A stretch of 32,239 nt of DNA, from NCBI GenBank assembly GCA_946630825.1, contig CAMOZG010000006.1, positions 1-32,239 of the forward strand, read 5' to 3'. Below the pieces are notes generated by a model, which was not told where the DNA came from, did not search any database, and saw only the letters and a list, made by a program, of their open reading frames with translations. The DNA comes from an uncultured Lachnospiraceae bacterium. GTDB taxonomy: Bacteria; Bacillota; Clostridia; Lachnospirales; Lachnospiraceae. Positions 1-8,543 of the stretch are shown piece by piece. Made by a program: the position numbers and the translations under genes. Each line of letters opens with the position of its first letter. Position 1 is the first letter of the stretch.

Positions 1-64
1 GCAAGTGAAAACATATACATCAAACCGAATGCGTAATATGGATATGGATATGGAGGTTAATATA

Positions 65-811
65 ATGGCAAGAAGAAAAATAATAGCCGGCAACTGGAAG
101 ATGAACAAGACTCCCAGCGAGGCAAAGGCACTGTGCGAGGAGCTTCTTCCTCTGGTAAAAAATGATGATGTAGACGTGGTATTCTGCGTACCCGCCATTG
201 ATATAATCCCTGTGGTAGAAGCAGTAAAGGGCTCCAATGTCAAGGTAGGAGCAGAAAACATGTACTTCGAGGATGCCGGAGCTTATACCGGCGAGATCTC
301 TGCAGCAATGCTTAAGGATGCAGGAGTAGAGTACGTGATCCTTGGACATTCCGAGAGACGTGACTACTTCAAGGAGGATGACGAGCTCCTCAATAAAAAG
401 GTGAAAAAGGCATTTGCCGAAGGTCTTACCCCCATCCTTTGCTGCGGCGAGACATTAGAGCAGAGAGAGATGGGTATTACCCTTGACTGGATCCGTCTCC
501 AGATCAAGTCCGATCTTGACGGAGTAGATGCTTCTGACGTGAAGAGGCTTGTCATTGCCTACGAGCCTATCTGGGCTATCGGAACCGGCAAGACTGCCAC
601 ATCAGATCAGGCAGAAGAGGTATGTGCAGCCATCCGCAAGTGCATTGGTGAGATGTATGATGATGCCACTGCCGAGGCAGTACGTATCCAGTACGGCGGA
701 TCAGTAAATGCAGGAAATGCTGCTGAACTTTTTGCCAAGCCCGATATCGACGGCGGACTGGTAGGCGGTGCCAGCCTTAAGGCTGACTTTGGCAGTATCG
801 TCTGCTATTAA
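65..811 (+). CDS. tpiA: Triosephosphate isomerase
   Basis: Interconverts dihydroxyacetone phosphate and glyceraldehyde 3-phosphate in cytosolic glycolysis. The 248-residue TIM barrel is full length. The substrate-binding Lys lies in NWKMNK (K13 region), the catalytic His95 in LGHSERR and the catalytic Glu167 in [13 protein letters not shown]. The C-terminal phosphate-binding YGGSV and GGLVGGASL loops are also present. The ORF track starts at a GTG at base 5, but I choose the ATG at 65: the family starts with this [11 protein letters not shown] segment, and a GGAGG site at 52-56 sits 8 bases upstream. The extra 20 residues are low-complexity translation of the leader. The next gene, a degV family member, follows 27 bases on. 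Confidence 0.97.
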   Translation: MARRKIIAGNWKMNKTPSEAKALCEELLPLVKNDDVDVVFCVPAIDIIPVVEAVKGSNVKVGAENMYFEDAGAYTGEISAAMLKDAGVEYVILGHSERRDYFKEDDELLNKKVKKAFAEGLTPILCCGETLEQREMGITLDWIRLQIKSDLDGVDASDVKRLVIAYEPIWAIGTGKTATSDQAEEVCAAIRKCIGEMYDDATAEAVRIQYGGSVNAGNAAELFAKPDIDGGLVGGASLKADFGSIVCY

Positions 812-825
812 TAACAGGTTATTAA
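808..825. repeat. Short perfect inverted repeat at the tpiA stop codon
   Basis: TTAATAAC and GTTATTAA form 8-base perfect arms separated by 2 bases. The left arm contains the tpiA stop codon (TAA at 809-811). No U-tract follows, so it is not a standard terminator. It lies just upstream of the degV ribosome site at 827-831 and could be a weak RNA hairpin or a protein-binding palindrome. Confidence 0.5.
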
Positions 826-838
826 CAGGAGCTTTTTA

Positions 839-1711
839 ATGAGCAAGGTTGCAATTTTAACTGACACAAACAGCGGGCTTTGTCCCGCTGATGAGAATGA
901 GCTGGGCATCTATGTGATGCCCATGCCCATGTATATTGATGACAAAGAATATATTGAGTATGTGGACATAGACAAGCCCAAATTCTTTGAGATGCTAAAG
1001 ACTGCAGGTCATGTTACCACTTCCATGCCCGCCAATGGAGATCTTATGGACAAATTTGACGAGCTTTTGGAAAGCTATGACGAGGTGGTATACATTCCCA
1101 TGTCCAGCGGCCTTTCTTCAAGCTGTTCCACAGCTTCCATGATCGCAGAGGATTATGACGGCAGGGTATTTGTGGTCAATAATCAGAGGATATCCGTTAC
1201 CATGAGGCTTTCCGTAATGGAGGCAAAAGCCATGGCGGATGAGGGAAAAAGCGGTCAGGAGATCAAGGATTACTTGGAGGAACATAAGATGGAATCCACC
1301 ATATACATCATGGTGGACACCCTTAAGTATCTGAAAAAGGGCGGCAGGCTCACTCCTGCAGTGGCGGCTTTAGGAACCATATTAAGGATCAAGCCGGTAC
1401 TTCAGATCCAGGGTGAAAAACTGGACACCTTTGCCAAGGCAAGGACCATCAAGCATTCAAAGGATATTATGTTGGATGCCATAGAAAAGGATCTAAAGGA
1501 CAGATTTAAAAGTCCGGATGGCAAGGGCTATGTCATTTCCGTTGCCCATACAGATAATGATGCTGAGGCAGTGGAATTAAAAAAGGAAGCGGAGGCACGG
1601 TTCCCCGGACACGAAGTAAAGATAGATCCTCTGCCTTTGTCCATATCCTGTCACATAGGACCGGGGGCTTTGGCGATCACAGCATCGAAGAGTTTTTTGG
1701 AAAATATGTAA
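839..1711 (+). CDS. DegV family (EDD fold) fatty-acid-binding protein
   Basis: A 290-residue stand-alone DegV protein of normal family length. DegV/FakB proteins hold a fatty acid in a deep pocket, and FakB members present it to the kinase FakA for phosphorylation. Visible family marks are ILTDTNSGL at the N-terminus, the TSMP ligand-head motif (near residue 60), the MSSGLSSS loop, VDTLKYLKKGGRL and the C-terminal HIGPGALAI. The ATG at 839 has an AGGAG site 7 bases upstream. No fakA-like kinase gene is in the window, so a true FakB role is not shown. A second, divergent DegV domain is fused to a histidine kinase 4 kb downstream (5834-8515). The stop codon lies inside the left arm of an inverted repeat. 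Confidence 0.93.
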   Translation: MSKVAILTDTNSGLCPADENELGIYVMPMPMYIDDKEYIEYVDIDKPKFFEMLKTAGHVTTSMPANGDLMDKFDELLESYDEVVYIPMSSGLSSSCSTASMIAEDYDGRVFVVNNQRISVTMRLSVMEAKAMADEGKSGQEIKDYLEEHKMESTIYIMVDTLKYLKKGGRLTPAVAALGTILRIKPVLQIQGEKLDTFAKARTIKHSKDIMLDAIEKDLKDRFKSPDGKGYVISVAHTDNDAEAVELKKEAEARFPGHEVKIDPLPLSISCHIGPGALAITASKSFLENM

Positions 1712-1786
1712 TTATTCAGAACCAAGGCAATTTTTGAAAAGGATCAGAAGAAGCGTAGCGGATTCGAGCTGGGTTCTGAATAATTA
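1709..1786. repeat. Inverted repeat with 15-bp perfect arms between degV and purA
   Basis: TAATTATTCAGAACC (1709-1723) is exactly inverted at 1772-1786, enclosing 48 bases. The left arm begins at the degV stop codon. No run of T follows either arm, so a simple intrinsic terminator is unlikely. The interior carries GAAGCGTAGCGGA, which loosely resembles GAAGCGCGGA in the palindromic element at the end of the window. It occupies most of the 112-base gap before purA; no purine riboswitch-like structure was recognised there. Confidence 0.8.
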
Positions 1787-1823
1787 TTAGAAAATAAAAC
1801 CATAATAAAGGAGCAAAAGTAAA

Positions 1824-3098
1824 ATGGTTAAAGCAGTTGTGGGTGCTAACTGGGGAGATGAAGGCAAGGGTAAGATCACTGATATGCTTGCCGAAAAAGC
1901 TGATTATATCGTCAGGTTTCAGGGTGGAGCCAACGCAGGTCATACCATAGTAAATGACTATGGTAAGTTTGCACTTCACACTCTTCCTTCGGGAGTATTT
2001 TACGATCATACCACAAGCGTGATCGGAAATGGTGTGGCTCTTAATATTCCTGTTTTGTTCAATGAGATCAAATCCATTACGGACAAGGGAGTGCCCATGC
2101 CAAAGATCGCTGTATCCGACAGGGCGCAGATAGTCATGCCTTATCATATCAGGTTTGATGAGTATGAGGAGGAGAGACTTGGAAAGGCTTCCTTTGGATC
2201 CACCAAATCCGGAATAGCTCCTTTTTATTCCGATAAGTACGCAAAGATCGGTTTCCAGGTAAGCGAGCTTTTTGATGATGAGCTTCTGATGGAAAAGATC
2301 CCCAGGGTATGCGTACAGAAGAATGTGATTTTGGAAAATCTCTACAAGAAGCCTCCCATTGATGAAAAGAAGCTGCTTGAGACCCTTCATGAGTACAGGG
2401 ACATGGTGGCGCCCTATGTATGCGACACGGCAGTGCTTTTGGAACAGGCGATAAAGGACGGAAAGACCGTACTTTTAGAGGGGCAGCTCGGCACCTTAAA
2501 GGATCCTGATCACGGTATTTATCCCATGGTTACTTCCTCCTCTACCTTGGCGGCTTACGGCGCTATTGGAGCAGGTATTGCACCCTATGAGATAAAACAG
2601 ATCGTCACAGTGGTTAAAGCCTATTCCTCGGCAGTGGGAGCGGGGGCTTTTGTCAGCGAGATCTTTGGAGATGAGGCAGACGAGCTTCGGAGACGTGGCG
2701 GTGACGGCGGAGAGTTTGGCGCCACCACCGGACGTCCCAGACGTATGGGCTGGTTTGACTGCGTGGCAAGCAAATACGGCTGCAGGCTTCAGGGTACCAC
2801 GGATGTGGCATTTACAGTCCTTGATGTATTGGGATATCTGGATGAGATCCCGGTATGTGTGGGCTATGAAATAGATGGTGAAGTCACCACAGACTTCCCT
2901 GTTACCAGCAGGCTTAATAAGGCAAAGCCTGTGTTAGAAAAGCTGCCGGGATGGAAATGTGATATCAGAGGCATCAAAAAATATGATGATCTCCCGGAGA
3001 ACTGCCGCAGGTATATAGAGTTTGTGGAGGAGCATATCGGCTATCCCATAACCATGATCTCCAACGGTCCCGGCAGAAATGACATCATCTACAGATAG
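1824..3098 (+). CDS. purA: Adenylosuccinate synthetase
   Basis: Condenses IMP and aspartate with GTP hydrolysis to adenylosuccinate, the first committed step to AMP. Its 424 residues match the family length. The N-terminal GANWGDEGKGK loop carries catalytic Asp12 and GGANAGHT carries catalytic His40. The IMP/aspartate region EFGATTGRPRRMGW is intact. The ATG has an AAAGGAG site about 8 bases upstream. PurB, which acts next in the same branch, is encoded 14 kb downstream in this window. The loop usually reading GPFPTE is here GAFVSE, a mild divergence. The gene is followed after 11 bases by a small membrane protein and then by signalling genes, so it may head that operon. Confidence 0.96.
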   Translation: MVKAVVGANWGDEGKGKITDMLAEKADYIVRFQGGANAGHTIVNDYGKFALHTLPSGVFYDHTTSVIGNGVALNIPVLFNEIKSITDKGVPMPKIAVSDRAQIVMPYHIRFDEYEEERLGKASFGSTKSGIAPFYSDKYAKIGFQVSELFDDELLMEKIPRVCVQKNVILENLYKKPPIDEKKLLETLHEYRDMVAPYVCDTAVLLEQAIKDGKTVLLEGQLGTLKDPDHGIYPMVTSSSTLAAYGAIGAGIAPYEIKQIVTVVKAYSSAVGAGAFVSEIFGDEADELRRRGGDGGEFGATTGRPRRMGWFDCVASKYGCRLQGTTDVAFTVLDVLGYLDEIPVCVGYEIDGEVTTDFPVTSRLNKAKPVLEKLPGWKCDIRGIKKYDDLPENCRRYIEFVEEHIGYPITMISNGPGRNDIIYR

Positions 3099-3109
3099 GA
3101 AGTTTATAC

Positions 3110-3310
3110 ATGAAAAAGGTCAGACAACTTCTTGCCATAATAGGAGTGGTGCTTTTGGTAGGACTCTATGTGACCACCATAGTTTTTGCCCTTTTGGATG
3201 ATCCCCGTACCTTTCACTTTTTAGGGGCATCCATAGCTGCCACGGTGATAATTCCGGTCATGATCTGGGTCATAGGCATTTTTGTGAAAATGAACAAAAA
3301 AGAAGAATGA
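3110..3310 (+). CDS. Small two-TM membrane protein, function unknown
   Basis: A 66-residue protein that I do not recognise as a named family. It has two hydrophobic segments (about residues 6-28 and 38-60) joined by a short polar loop with DDPRTF, and a Lys/Glu-rich C-terminal tail (KMNKKEE). This predicts a helical hairpin in the cytoplasmic membrane with both ends probably inside. An AGGA-type ribosome site precedes the ATG. It lies 11 bases after purA and 6 bases before the first hybrid kinase. It is therefore probably co-translated with them and might be an accessory to the sensor, but nothing in its sequence proves this. Confidence 0.75.
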   Translation: MKKVRQLLAIIGVVLLVGLYVTTIVFALLDDPRTFHFLGASIAATVIIPVMIWVIGIFVKMNKKEE

Positions 3311-3316
3311 TATTAT

Positions 3317-5830
3317 ATGGATGATAACAGACAGAAAATAGAGATATTTAAAATATCACATATTCTTATTCTTGCCATCTATACTGTTTTTTCAATAGTA
3401 CTTATAGGTGAAAGTATCCTTTTGTCCTGGGAGCTCTGGGTCATTCCTCTTGTTATTGCCTCTGTGATCGCATCCTGGTGGATGCATGTGGCAAGGGTCA
3501 TCAGTGAAAAAGCGAGACTCTGGTTTTACGCAATTCTCTGGATGACGGAATTTTTCTTTTATGGCATTCATACCACCGGACCTTACGATATGTCTGTTAT
3601 TATGGCGGGGATCATGATGATCTTCGGTATGACAGGCATTCTCAATCTGGTTACTTATGCTCAGATAGTTTATTATATTACCCTTTCCTACAATCTTTTC
3701 AATATGATAAAAGAGGGGACAGACTGGGATGCAGTTACTGTCACCCGGCTTTTGGTGCATGTGGCTTCCATACTTCTCATTGGATATTTCGTCCGGGTCA
3801 TTGTGCATGAATGGGAAGCTGCCAATACGGTTGCTGATGAAAAGATCCAGGATCTGCAGCGTTCTACCCAGCGTATGGACAATTTCCTTGTAAATGTTTC
3901 CCATGAGATCAGAACTCCTGTAAATGCAGTTATTGGACTTACCTCCGTAATAATGGAGGGCAATAACTTTGATGAAGAAGGCAAAAAGAACCTTTCCGCT
4001 GTAAATGCTGCAGGGCACCGTATATCTGAGCAGATAGGCGATATTTTAGACTATACCGAGATCGATATGGAAAAGCTGGTGGTGACCAATGAGACCTACA
4101 TGATGTCATCACTTTTAAACGATCTGGTCACCGACCTTAACAATACCCAGCACACAGAGCTGGAACTTATCATTGATGTGGATGCAAAGCTGCCGAGAGC
4201 ACTTTCGGGAGATATGATAAAGATCAAAAAGATCATGCGCCACCTCATCATAAACGGACTTAAATTCACCAAATACGGCGGTGTGTATGTGCACATCTAT
4301 CCCCAGAAGAGAAGCTATGGCATCAATCTGTGCATTGAGGTCAGGGATACGGGAACCGGCATGGATAAGGATGAGATAGAGCATGTATTTGAAAGCTTCT
4401 ATCAGTCCGACAGCGGCAGATCAAGAAGCGTAAGCGGACTGGGACTGGGGACTTCCATAGTCTACGGCTTTGTCCGGGAGATGGGAGGCTTTTTGACCAT
4501 TGAGTCCCAAAAGGATCATGGAACCACTGTATCCGTAAGTATCCCCCAGTATGTGGTGGATGAGACCGGCTGCATGACTCTTTCCGACACCAGATCCTAC
4601 TGTATTGCATCACTTTTAAGATACAGGGCAATACCGGATCCACAGATCAGAAGCTTTTACAATGACATGGTCATCAATCTGGCGGGCGGTCTGAATCTGC
4701 CGTTTTATCAGGCGGAGTCCACGGATAATCTAAGAGACCTTTTGAAAAAATACAAGCTGACCCATCTGTTTATCGGGGCAGAGGAATACATGACCGAGCC
4801 CTCCTTCTACGAGAAGCTGGCAGTTGATACCTCGGTGGTGGTGGTGGCGGATCAAAGCTTTGTGCCTAGGGATAACTCCAAGGTCATCATAATCAGAAAG
4901 CCCTTTTACTGCTTCCCTGTCATCAAGGTTTTGGAGACCAGCCGCCAGGTCATAATGGAGGAAAAGGACAAGCGCCGGATGATCACTCCATGGCTCCATG
5001 TTTTAGTGGTGGATGATGAGCCCATGAACCTTATTGTGGCTGAGGGCATATTCAAAAAATACTGCATGGATGTGACGGTGGCAAACTCCGGACTTGAAGC
5101 CATATCCCTGTGCAAGGTCCACCCCTACGACATTGTCTTTATGGACCATATGATGCCTGAGATGGACGGAATAGAAGCCATGCGCAGGATCAAAGCCTTA
5201 AGACCCAATACCTTGGAGAAAAAGGAGACTCTCTTTGTGGCACTTACGGCAAATGTTATAAGCTCAGCCCGGGATATGTTTTTGGCAGAGGGCTTTGACG
5301 GATTTGTCGCCAAGCCCATTGATATCATAGAATTTGAGAGAGTATTAAAGCGGCTTTTGCCCAAGTCCGCCATACAGTATGTGGATGAAGAGGTCATAAA
5401 CACAGCTTCAAATAAGGCAAAGACTGTTGAAGTCAAAGAAGAAAAAAAGCCTAAAGAAAATCCTGACGGCATGGATCCCCTAAGACTGGCTGGGCTTAAT
5501 GTGGAGACCGGCATTGAGTATTCACAGAATGATCAGGGCTTTTATGAGCTTTTGCTTAAGGAATACGGCACAAAGGCAGCGGAAAAGAAAAAGGAGCTCT
5601 GTGATTTCTACGAGGCAAAGGACTGGGAGAATTACACCATAAGGATCCACGCCCTAAAGAGCACCTCAAAGATGATCGGAGCAAATGATATCTTTGAAAT
5701 GGCGCTGGCGCTGGAGCAGGCGTCCAAGGAAAAGGACGAAGAGAAGCTTTTAGACCACGATAAATGTATGAAACGGTATGAAGAAGTATCAACGGCAATA
5801 TTGGAGTATCTGGACAGTGCCCGGAGGTAG
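3317..5830 (+). CDS. Membrane hybrid histidine kinase (6TM-HisKA-HATPase-pseudoREC-REC-Hpt)
   Basis: An 837-residue sensor kinase. About six TM segments occupy residues 13-163, with no large extracellular domain. A short helix follows, then HisKA with phospho-accepting His196 in NVSHEIRTP. HATPase_c spans about 290-410 (N-box around IINGLKFTK, DTGTGM, GLGLGTSIV). Residues about 425-545 look like a degenerate receiver, keeping a KP-like end (IIIRKPF) but lacking the acidic pair and phospho-Asp. A canonical REC follows (VLVVDDEP, phospho-Asp610 in FMDHMMP, Thr644, Lys666). The protein ends in an Hpt domain with His778 in HALKSTSKMIGA. A full intramolecular His-Asp-His relay is thus possible. 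The input signal is unknown. The next gene starts 3 bases after the stop. Confidence 0.93.
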   Translation: MDDNRQKIEIFKISHILILAIYTVFSIVLIGESILLSWELWVIPLVIASVIASWWMHVARVISEKARLWFYAILWMTEFFFYGIHTTGPYDMSVIMAGIMMIFGMTGILNLVTYAQIVYYITLSYNLFNMIKEGTDWDAVTVTRLLVHVASILLIGYFVRVIVHEWEAANTVADEKIQDLQRSTQRMDNFLVNVSHEIRTPVNAVIGLTSVIMEGNNFDEEGKKNLSAVNAAGHRISEQIGDILDYTEIDMEKLVVTNETYMMSSLLNDLVTDLNNTQHTELELIIDVDAKLPRALSGDMIKIKKIMRHLIINGLKFTKYGGVYVHIYPQKRSYGINLCIEVRDTGTGMDKDEIEHVFESFYQSDSGRSRSVSGLGLGTSIVYGFVREMGGFLTIESQKDHGTTVSVSIPQYVVDETGCMTLSDTRSYCIASLLRYRAIPDPQIRSFYNDMVINLAGGLNLPFYQAESTDNLRDLLKKYKLTHLFIGAEEYMTEPSFYEKLAVDTSVVVVADQSFVPRDNSKVIIIRKPFYCFPVIKVLETSRQVIMEEKDKRRMITPWLHVLVVDDEPMNLIVAEGIFKKYCMDVTVANSGLEAISLCKVHPYDIVFMDHMMPEMDGIEAMRRIKALRPNTLEKKETLFVALTANVISSARDMFLAEGFDGFVAKPIDIIEFERVLKRLLPKSAIQYVDEEVINTASNKAKTVEVKEEKKPKENPDGMDPLRLAGLNVETGIEYSQNDQGFYELLLKEYGTKAAEKKKELCDFYEAKDWENYTIRIHALKSTSKMIGANDIFEMALALEQASKEKDEEKLLDHDKCMKRYEEVSTAILEYLDSARR

Positions 5831-5833
5831 GTT

Positions 5834-8515
5834 TTGTTGAACAAGATCAAAAACATGATCCATAAAATATATAGTGATGAGGAGCGGGACATACAGGAAC
5901 GGCTCTTTTTCGTGATCTGTGTGGTGGGTCTTCTTGCCTATACCTTCACTGTGATCGCCTCCATTTTCATTGGTGAATCCGGTCTCAATATCCTTATCAT
6001 GCTGGTGGGACTTCTGGCGCTTGTACTTATCGTATTTTTCATATTTAAAAATAAAAAGATAAAGTTTGGGGAGTTTTTTGTTTCCTTTTTGATAGTCTAT
6101 ATTCTTTTGCCTCTTATATTTTTCACAGGAGGCGGTATATACGGCGGAGCTTCCATGTGGTTTATATTTGCCATTCTTTTTATCAGCATGGCTATTCAGG
6201 GGAAAATGAGGGTGTTTTTCCAGCTAAGCTGTGCACTGGTGGCGGCAGTCAGCTATGTGGTGGCTTACAAAAATCCCGATTTTGTCACCTTTCATACCAT
6301 AGATACAGCCTATATTGACTCTTTGACCCAGATCATCATTATAGGTCTTATGGTGGTGATAATTACCCAGCTTACCATAAGCATGTACCGTGAAGAAAAC
6401 CGTAAGGCAAAGAAGCAAAAGGAAGAGATCGACGCGCTAAACCGTGCCCAGAACCGGTTCTTTTCCAGCATGAGCCATGAGATCAGGACTCCCATAAATA
6501 CCATTATCGGGCTAAATGAAATGATCCTTCGGGAGGATATTTCGGATGAGATAGCGGAGGATGCGGGAAATATAGAATCCGCCTCAAAGATGCTTTTGCA
6601 GCTTATAAACGACATTTTGGATATGTCAAAGCTGGAAGCGGGAGAGATGAAGATAATCCCCTCGGAGTATTCCCTCAAGGATTTTATCTCTGAAATAGTG
6701 GGGATGTTCTGGATCAGACTCAAGGAAAAGGATCTAGAACTTGTGGTAAACGTGGACCCCACCATCCCCTCGGGTCTTATCGGAGATGAGGTTCGCATAC
6801 AGCAGATTCTTATAAATATAATAAACAATGCCATAAAGTACACAAAGGAGGGTTCCATTACCCTGTCGGTCCAGTGTGAAAGGACAGCCCCCGGCAATGT
6901 AAAGCTTATTTATGCCGTCACGGATACGGGCATAGGTATTAAAAAAGAAAATATTTCCCACCTGTTTTCGGCTTTTTCCCGGGCTGATGATGAGGAAAAC
7001 AAATACGTGGAGGGCACAGGCTTAGGGCTTTCCATAGTAAAACAGCTTGTGGATCTCATGGATGGTGAGGTCACAGTCAACAGTATATATACCCAGGGTT
7101 CCACCTTTATCGTGTCCATACCCCAACAGATCAGTGACGAGACAGAGTTAGGTGATGTGGACTTCCTAAACAGGCACATGGCAAACCGCAGGGAGGATTA
7201 CAGCCAGAGCTTTGAGGCTCCCGAGGCAAGGGTTCTTGTGGTGGACGACAACCACGCAAATATCATTGTTATGAAAAAGCTTTTGCGTGACACCAAGGTG
7301 ATGATAGATTCGGCTGAAAGCGGAGCAGATGCGCTGTCTTTGACCCTGGAAAATTCCTATGATGTGATATTCATGGATCATCTGATGCCGGAAATGGATG
7401 GTATTACCTGCCTGCATCGGATCAGGAATCAGATCGGGGGTATGAGCAGGGAAGCAAAGGTGGTTGCGCTGACAGCCAATGCAGGCAGCGATAGGGAAGC
7501 CTTTTACATCAAAGAGGGCTTTGACGCTTATCTTTTAAAGCCCGTAAACGGCGTGACGGCAGAGAGGATGCTTTTGAGCATGCTGCCGGAGAAAATGGTT
7601 AAGCTTATAAATGCTGATGCAGAGCTTTTGGTTGAACACGGAGAGCATACTTATTCCAAAAACAAAAAAAAGCCTGTGGTCATTACCTCCGAAAGTGTGG
7701 GAGATCTGCCCCAGGAGCTTATCGAAGAGCTTAATATACCCATAATTTCCTACGGTATACACACGGAGGAGGGGTATTTTGTAGACGGAAAGGAAGTTGA
7801 TTCCAAGGGTGTCATAGACTACATGGATCACAGGGGAAAGGTGGCTCACTCTGAATCCCCCAAGGTCAGGGAGTATGAGACATTTTTTGCAGAGCAGCTT
7901 TCCCATGCCAACAATGTGATACACATTACCATGACCCAGGGACTCAACAGCGACTCCTATACAGAGGCTTCCGAGGCTGCAAAGTCCTTTGAAAATGTTA
8001 TGGTTTTAGACTCCAAAAACTTCTCCTGCGGCATGGGTATAGTGATTTTAGAGGCTGTCAGGCTGGCAAGTGAGGGAGTGCCCTTTGACGGAATAGTCGC
8101 CAAGCTAAATGAATTTTTGACCAGGGTGGAGACCAGCTTTATAGTGGACAGCTTGGACTACCTTACCAGAGCCGGTCGTATATCCAAAATTCTCTCTGCC
8201 CTTACGGATGCATTTATGGTTCATCCCGCCCTTAGCTTAACAGGCGGAAAGATCAAAGTAAGACAGGTGTATTTCGGCGCCAGAAAGCGGGCATGGAGGA
8301 GATATATTTCATCTGCTCTTGCGGCTGCGGGACATATAGACAAAAGCAGGCTTTTTGTAGCCTATGCAGGGCTTAGTCAGGATGATCTGAATTATATCAG
8401 AGCCCAGATTGAAAAAAGGGAAAACTTTGATACAATAATCTTTCAGGAGGTTTGCGCCTCCATTACCATAAACTGCGGACCGGGAGCCTTTGGGCTTATG
8501 TTCCAGGATTACTGA
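5834..8515 (+). CDS. Membrane hybrid histidine kinase with C-terminal DegV domain
   Basis: An 893-residue protein. About six TM segments (residues 22-184) lead to HisKA with His215 in SSMSHEIRTP, HATPase_c (NNAIKYT, DTGIGI at 364-369, GTGLGLS at 394-400) and a canonical REC (VLVVDD, phospho-Asp515 in FMDHLMP, Thr547, Lys569). A charged linker (about 600-613) precedes a whole DegV/EDD domain at 614-893. DegV marks are VVITSESVGDLP, HSESP in place of TSQP, TMTQGLNSDS, VDSLDYLTRAGRIS and CGPGAFGL. The reading frame is continuous and no stop separates the parts. The start is TTG with GGAGG 6 bases upstream (a second TTG follows at once). DegV proteins bind fatty acids, so the fusion may sense a lipid in the cytosol; this is inference. 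There is no Hpt domain of its own, so the downstream REC-Hpt protein could serve it. Confidence 0.92.
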   Translation: MLNKIKNMIHKIYSDEERDIQERLFFVICVVGLLAYTFTVIASIFIGESGLNILIMLVGLLALVLIVFFIFKNKKIKFGEFFVSFLIVYILLPLIFFTGGGIYGGASMWFIFAILFISMAIQGKMRVFFQLSCALVAAVSYVVAYKNPDFVTFHTIDTAYIDSLTQIIIIGLMVVIITQLTISMYREENRKAKKQKEEIDALNRAQNRFFSSMSHEIRTPINTIIGLNEMILREDISDEIAEDAGNIESASKMLLQLINDILDMSKLEAGEMKIIPSEYSLKDFISEIVGMFWIRLKEKDLELVVNVDPTIPSGLIGDEVRIQQILINIINNAIKYTKEGSITLSVQCERTAPGNVKLIYAVTDTGIGIKKENISHLFSAFSRADDEENKYVEGTGLGLSIVKQLVDLMDGEVTVNSIYTQGSTFIVSIPQQISDETELGDVDFLNRHMANRREDYSQSFEAPEARVLVVDDNHANIIVMKKLLRDTKVMIDSAESGADALSLTLENSYDVIFMDHLMPEMDGITCLHRIRNQIGGMSREAKVVALTANAGSDREAFYIKEGFDAYLLKPVNGVTAERMLLSMLPEKMVKLINADAELLVEHGEHTYSKNKKKPVVITSESVGDLPQELIEELNIPIISYGIHTEEGYFVDGKEVDSKGVIDYMDHRGKVAHSESPKVREYETFFAEQLSHANNVIHITMTQGLNSDSYTEASEAAKSFENVMVLDSKNFSCGMGIVILEAVRLASEGVPFDGIVAKLNEFLTRVETSFIVDSLDYLTRAGRISKILSALTDAFMVHPALSLTGGKIKVRQVYFGARKRAWRRYISSALAAAGHIDKSRLFVAYAGLSQDDLNYIRAQIEKRENFDTIIFQEVCASITINCGPGAFGLMFQDY

Positions 8516-8543
8516 TTACTTTTACATAACAGGGAGGGATCAC

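Noticed and set aside
5-64. GTG start giving tpiA 20 extra residues, and a short open stretch 1-36 that could be the tail of an upstream gene
   Set aside because: The GGAGG site and the family N-terminus fit the ATG at 65. Eleven codons are too few to identify an upstream gene.
1712-1823. Purine riboswitch upstream of purA
   Set aside because: No xpt-like three-way junction or conserved loop sequence was seen; the gap is filled by the inverted repeat.
1716-2390. 224-residue minus-strand ORF across the start of purA
   Set aside because: It is antisense to a clear purA with conserved motifs, has no ribosome site and resembles no family.
8490-8543. Earlier start for the REC-Hpt gene
   Set aside because: It would overlap the kinase end by 26 bases and lacks a good ribosome site; GGGAGGG precedes the ATG at 8544.
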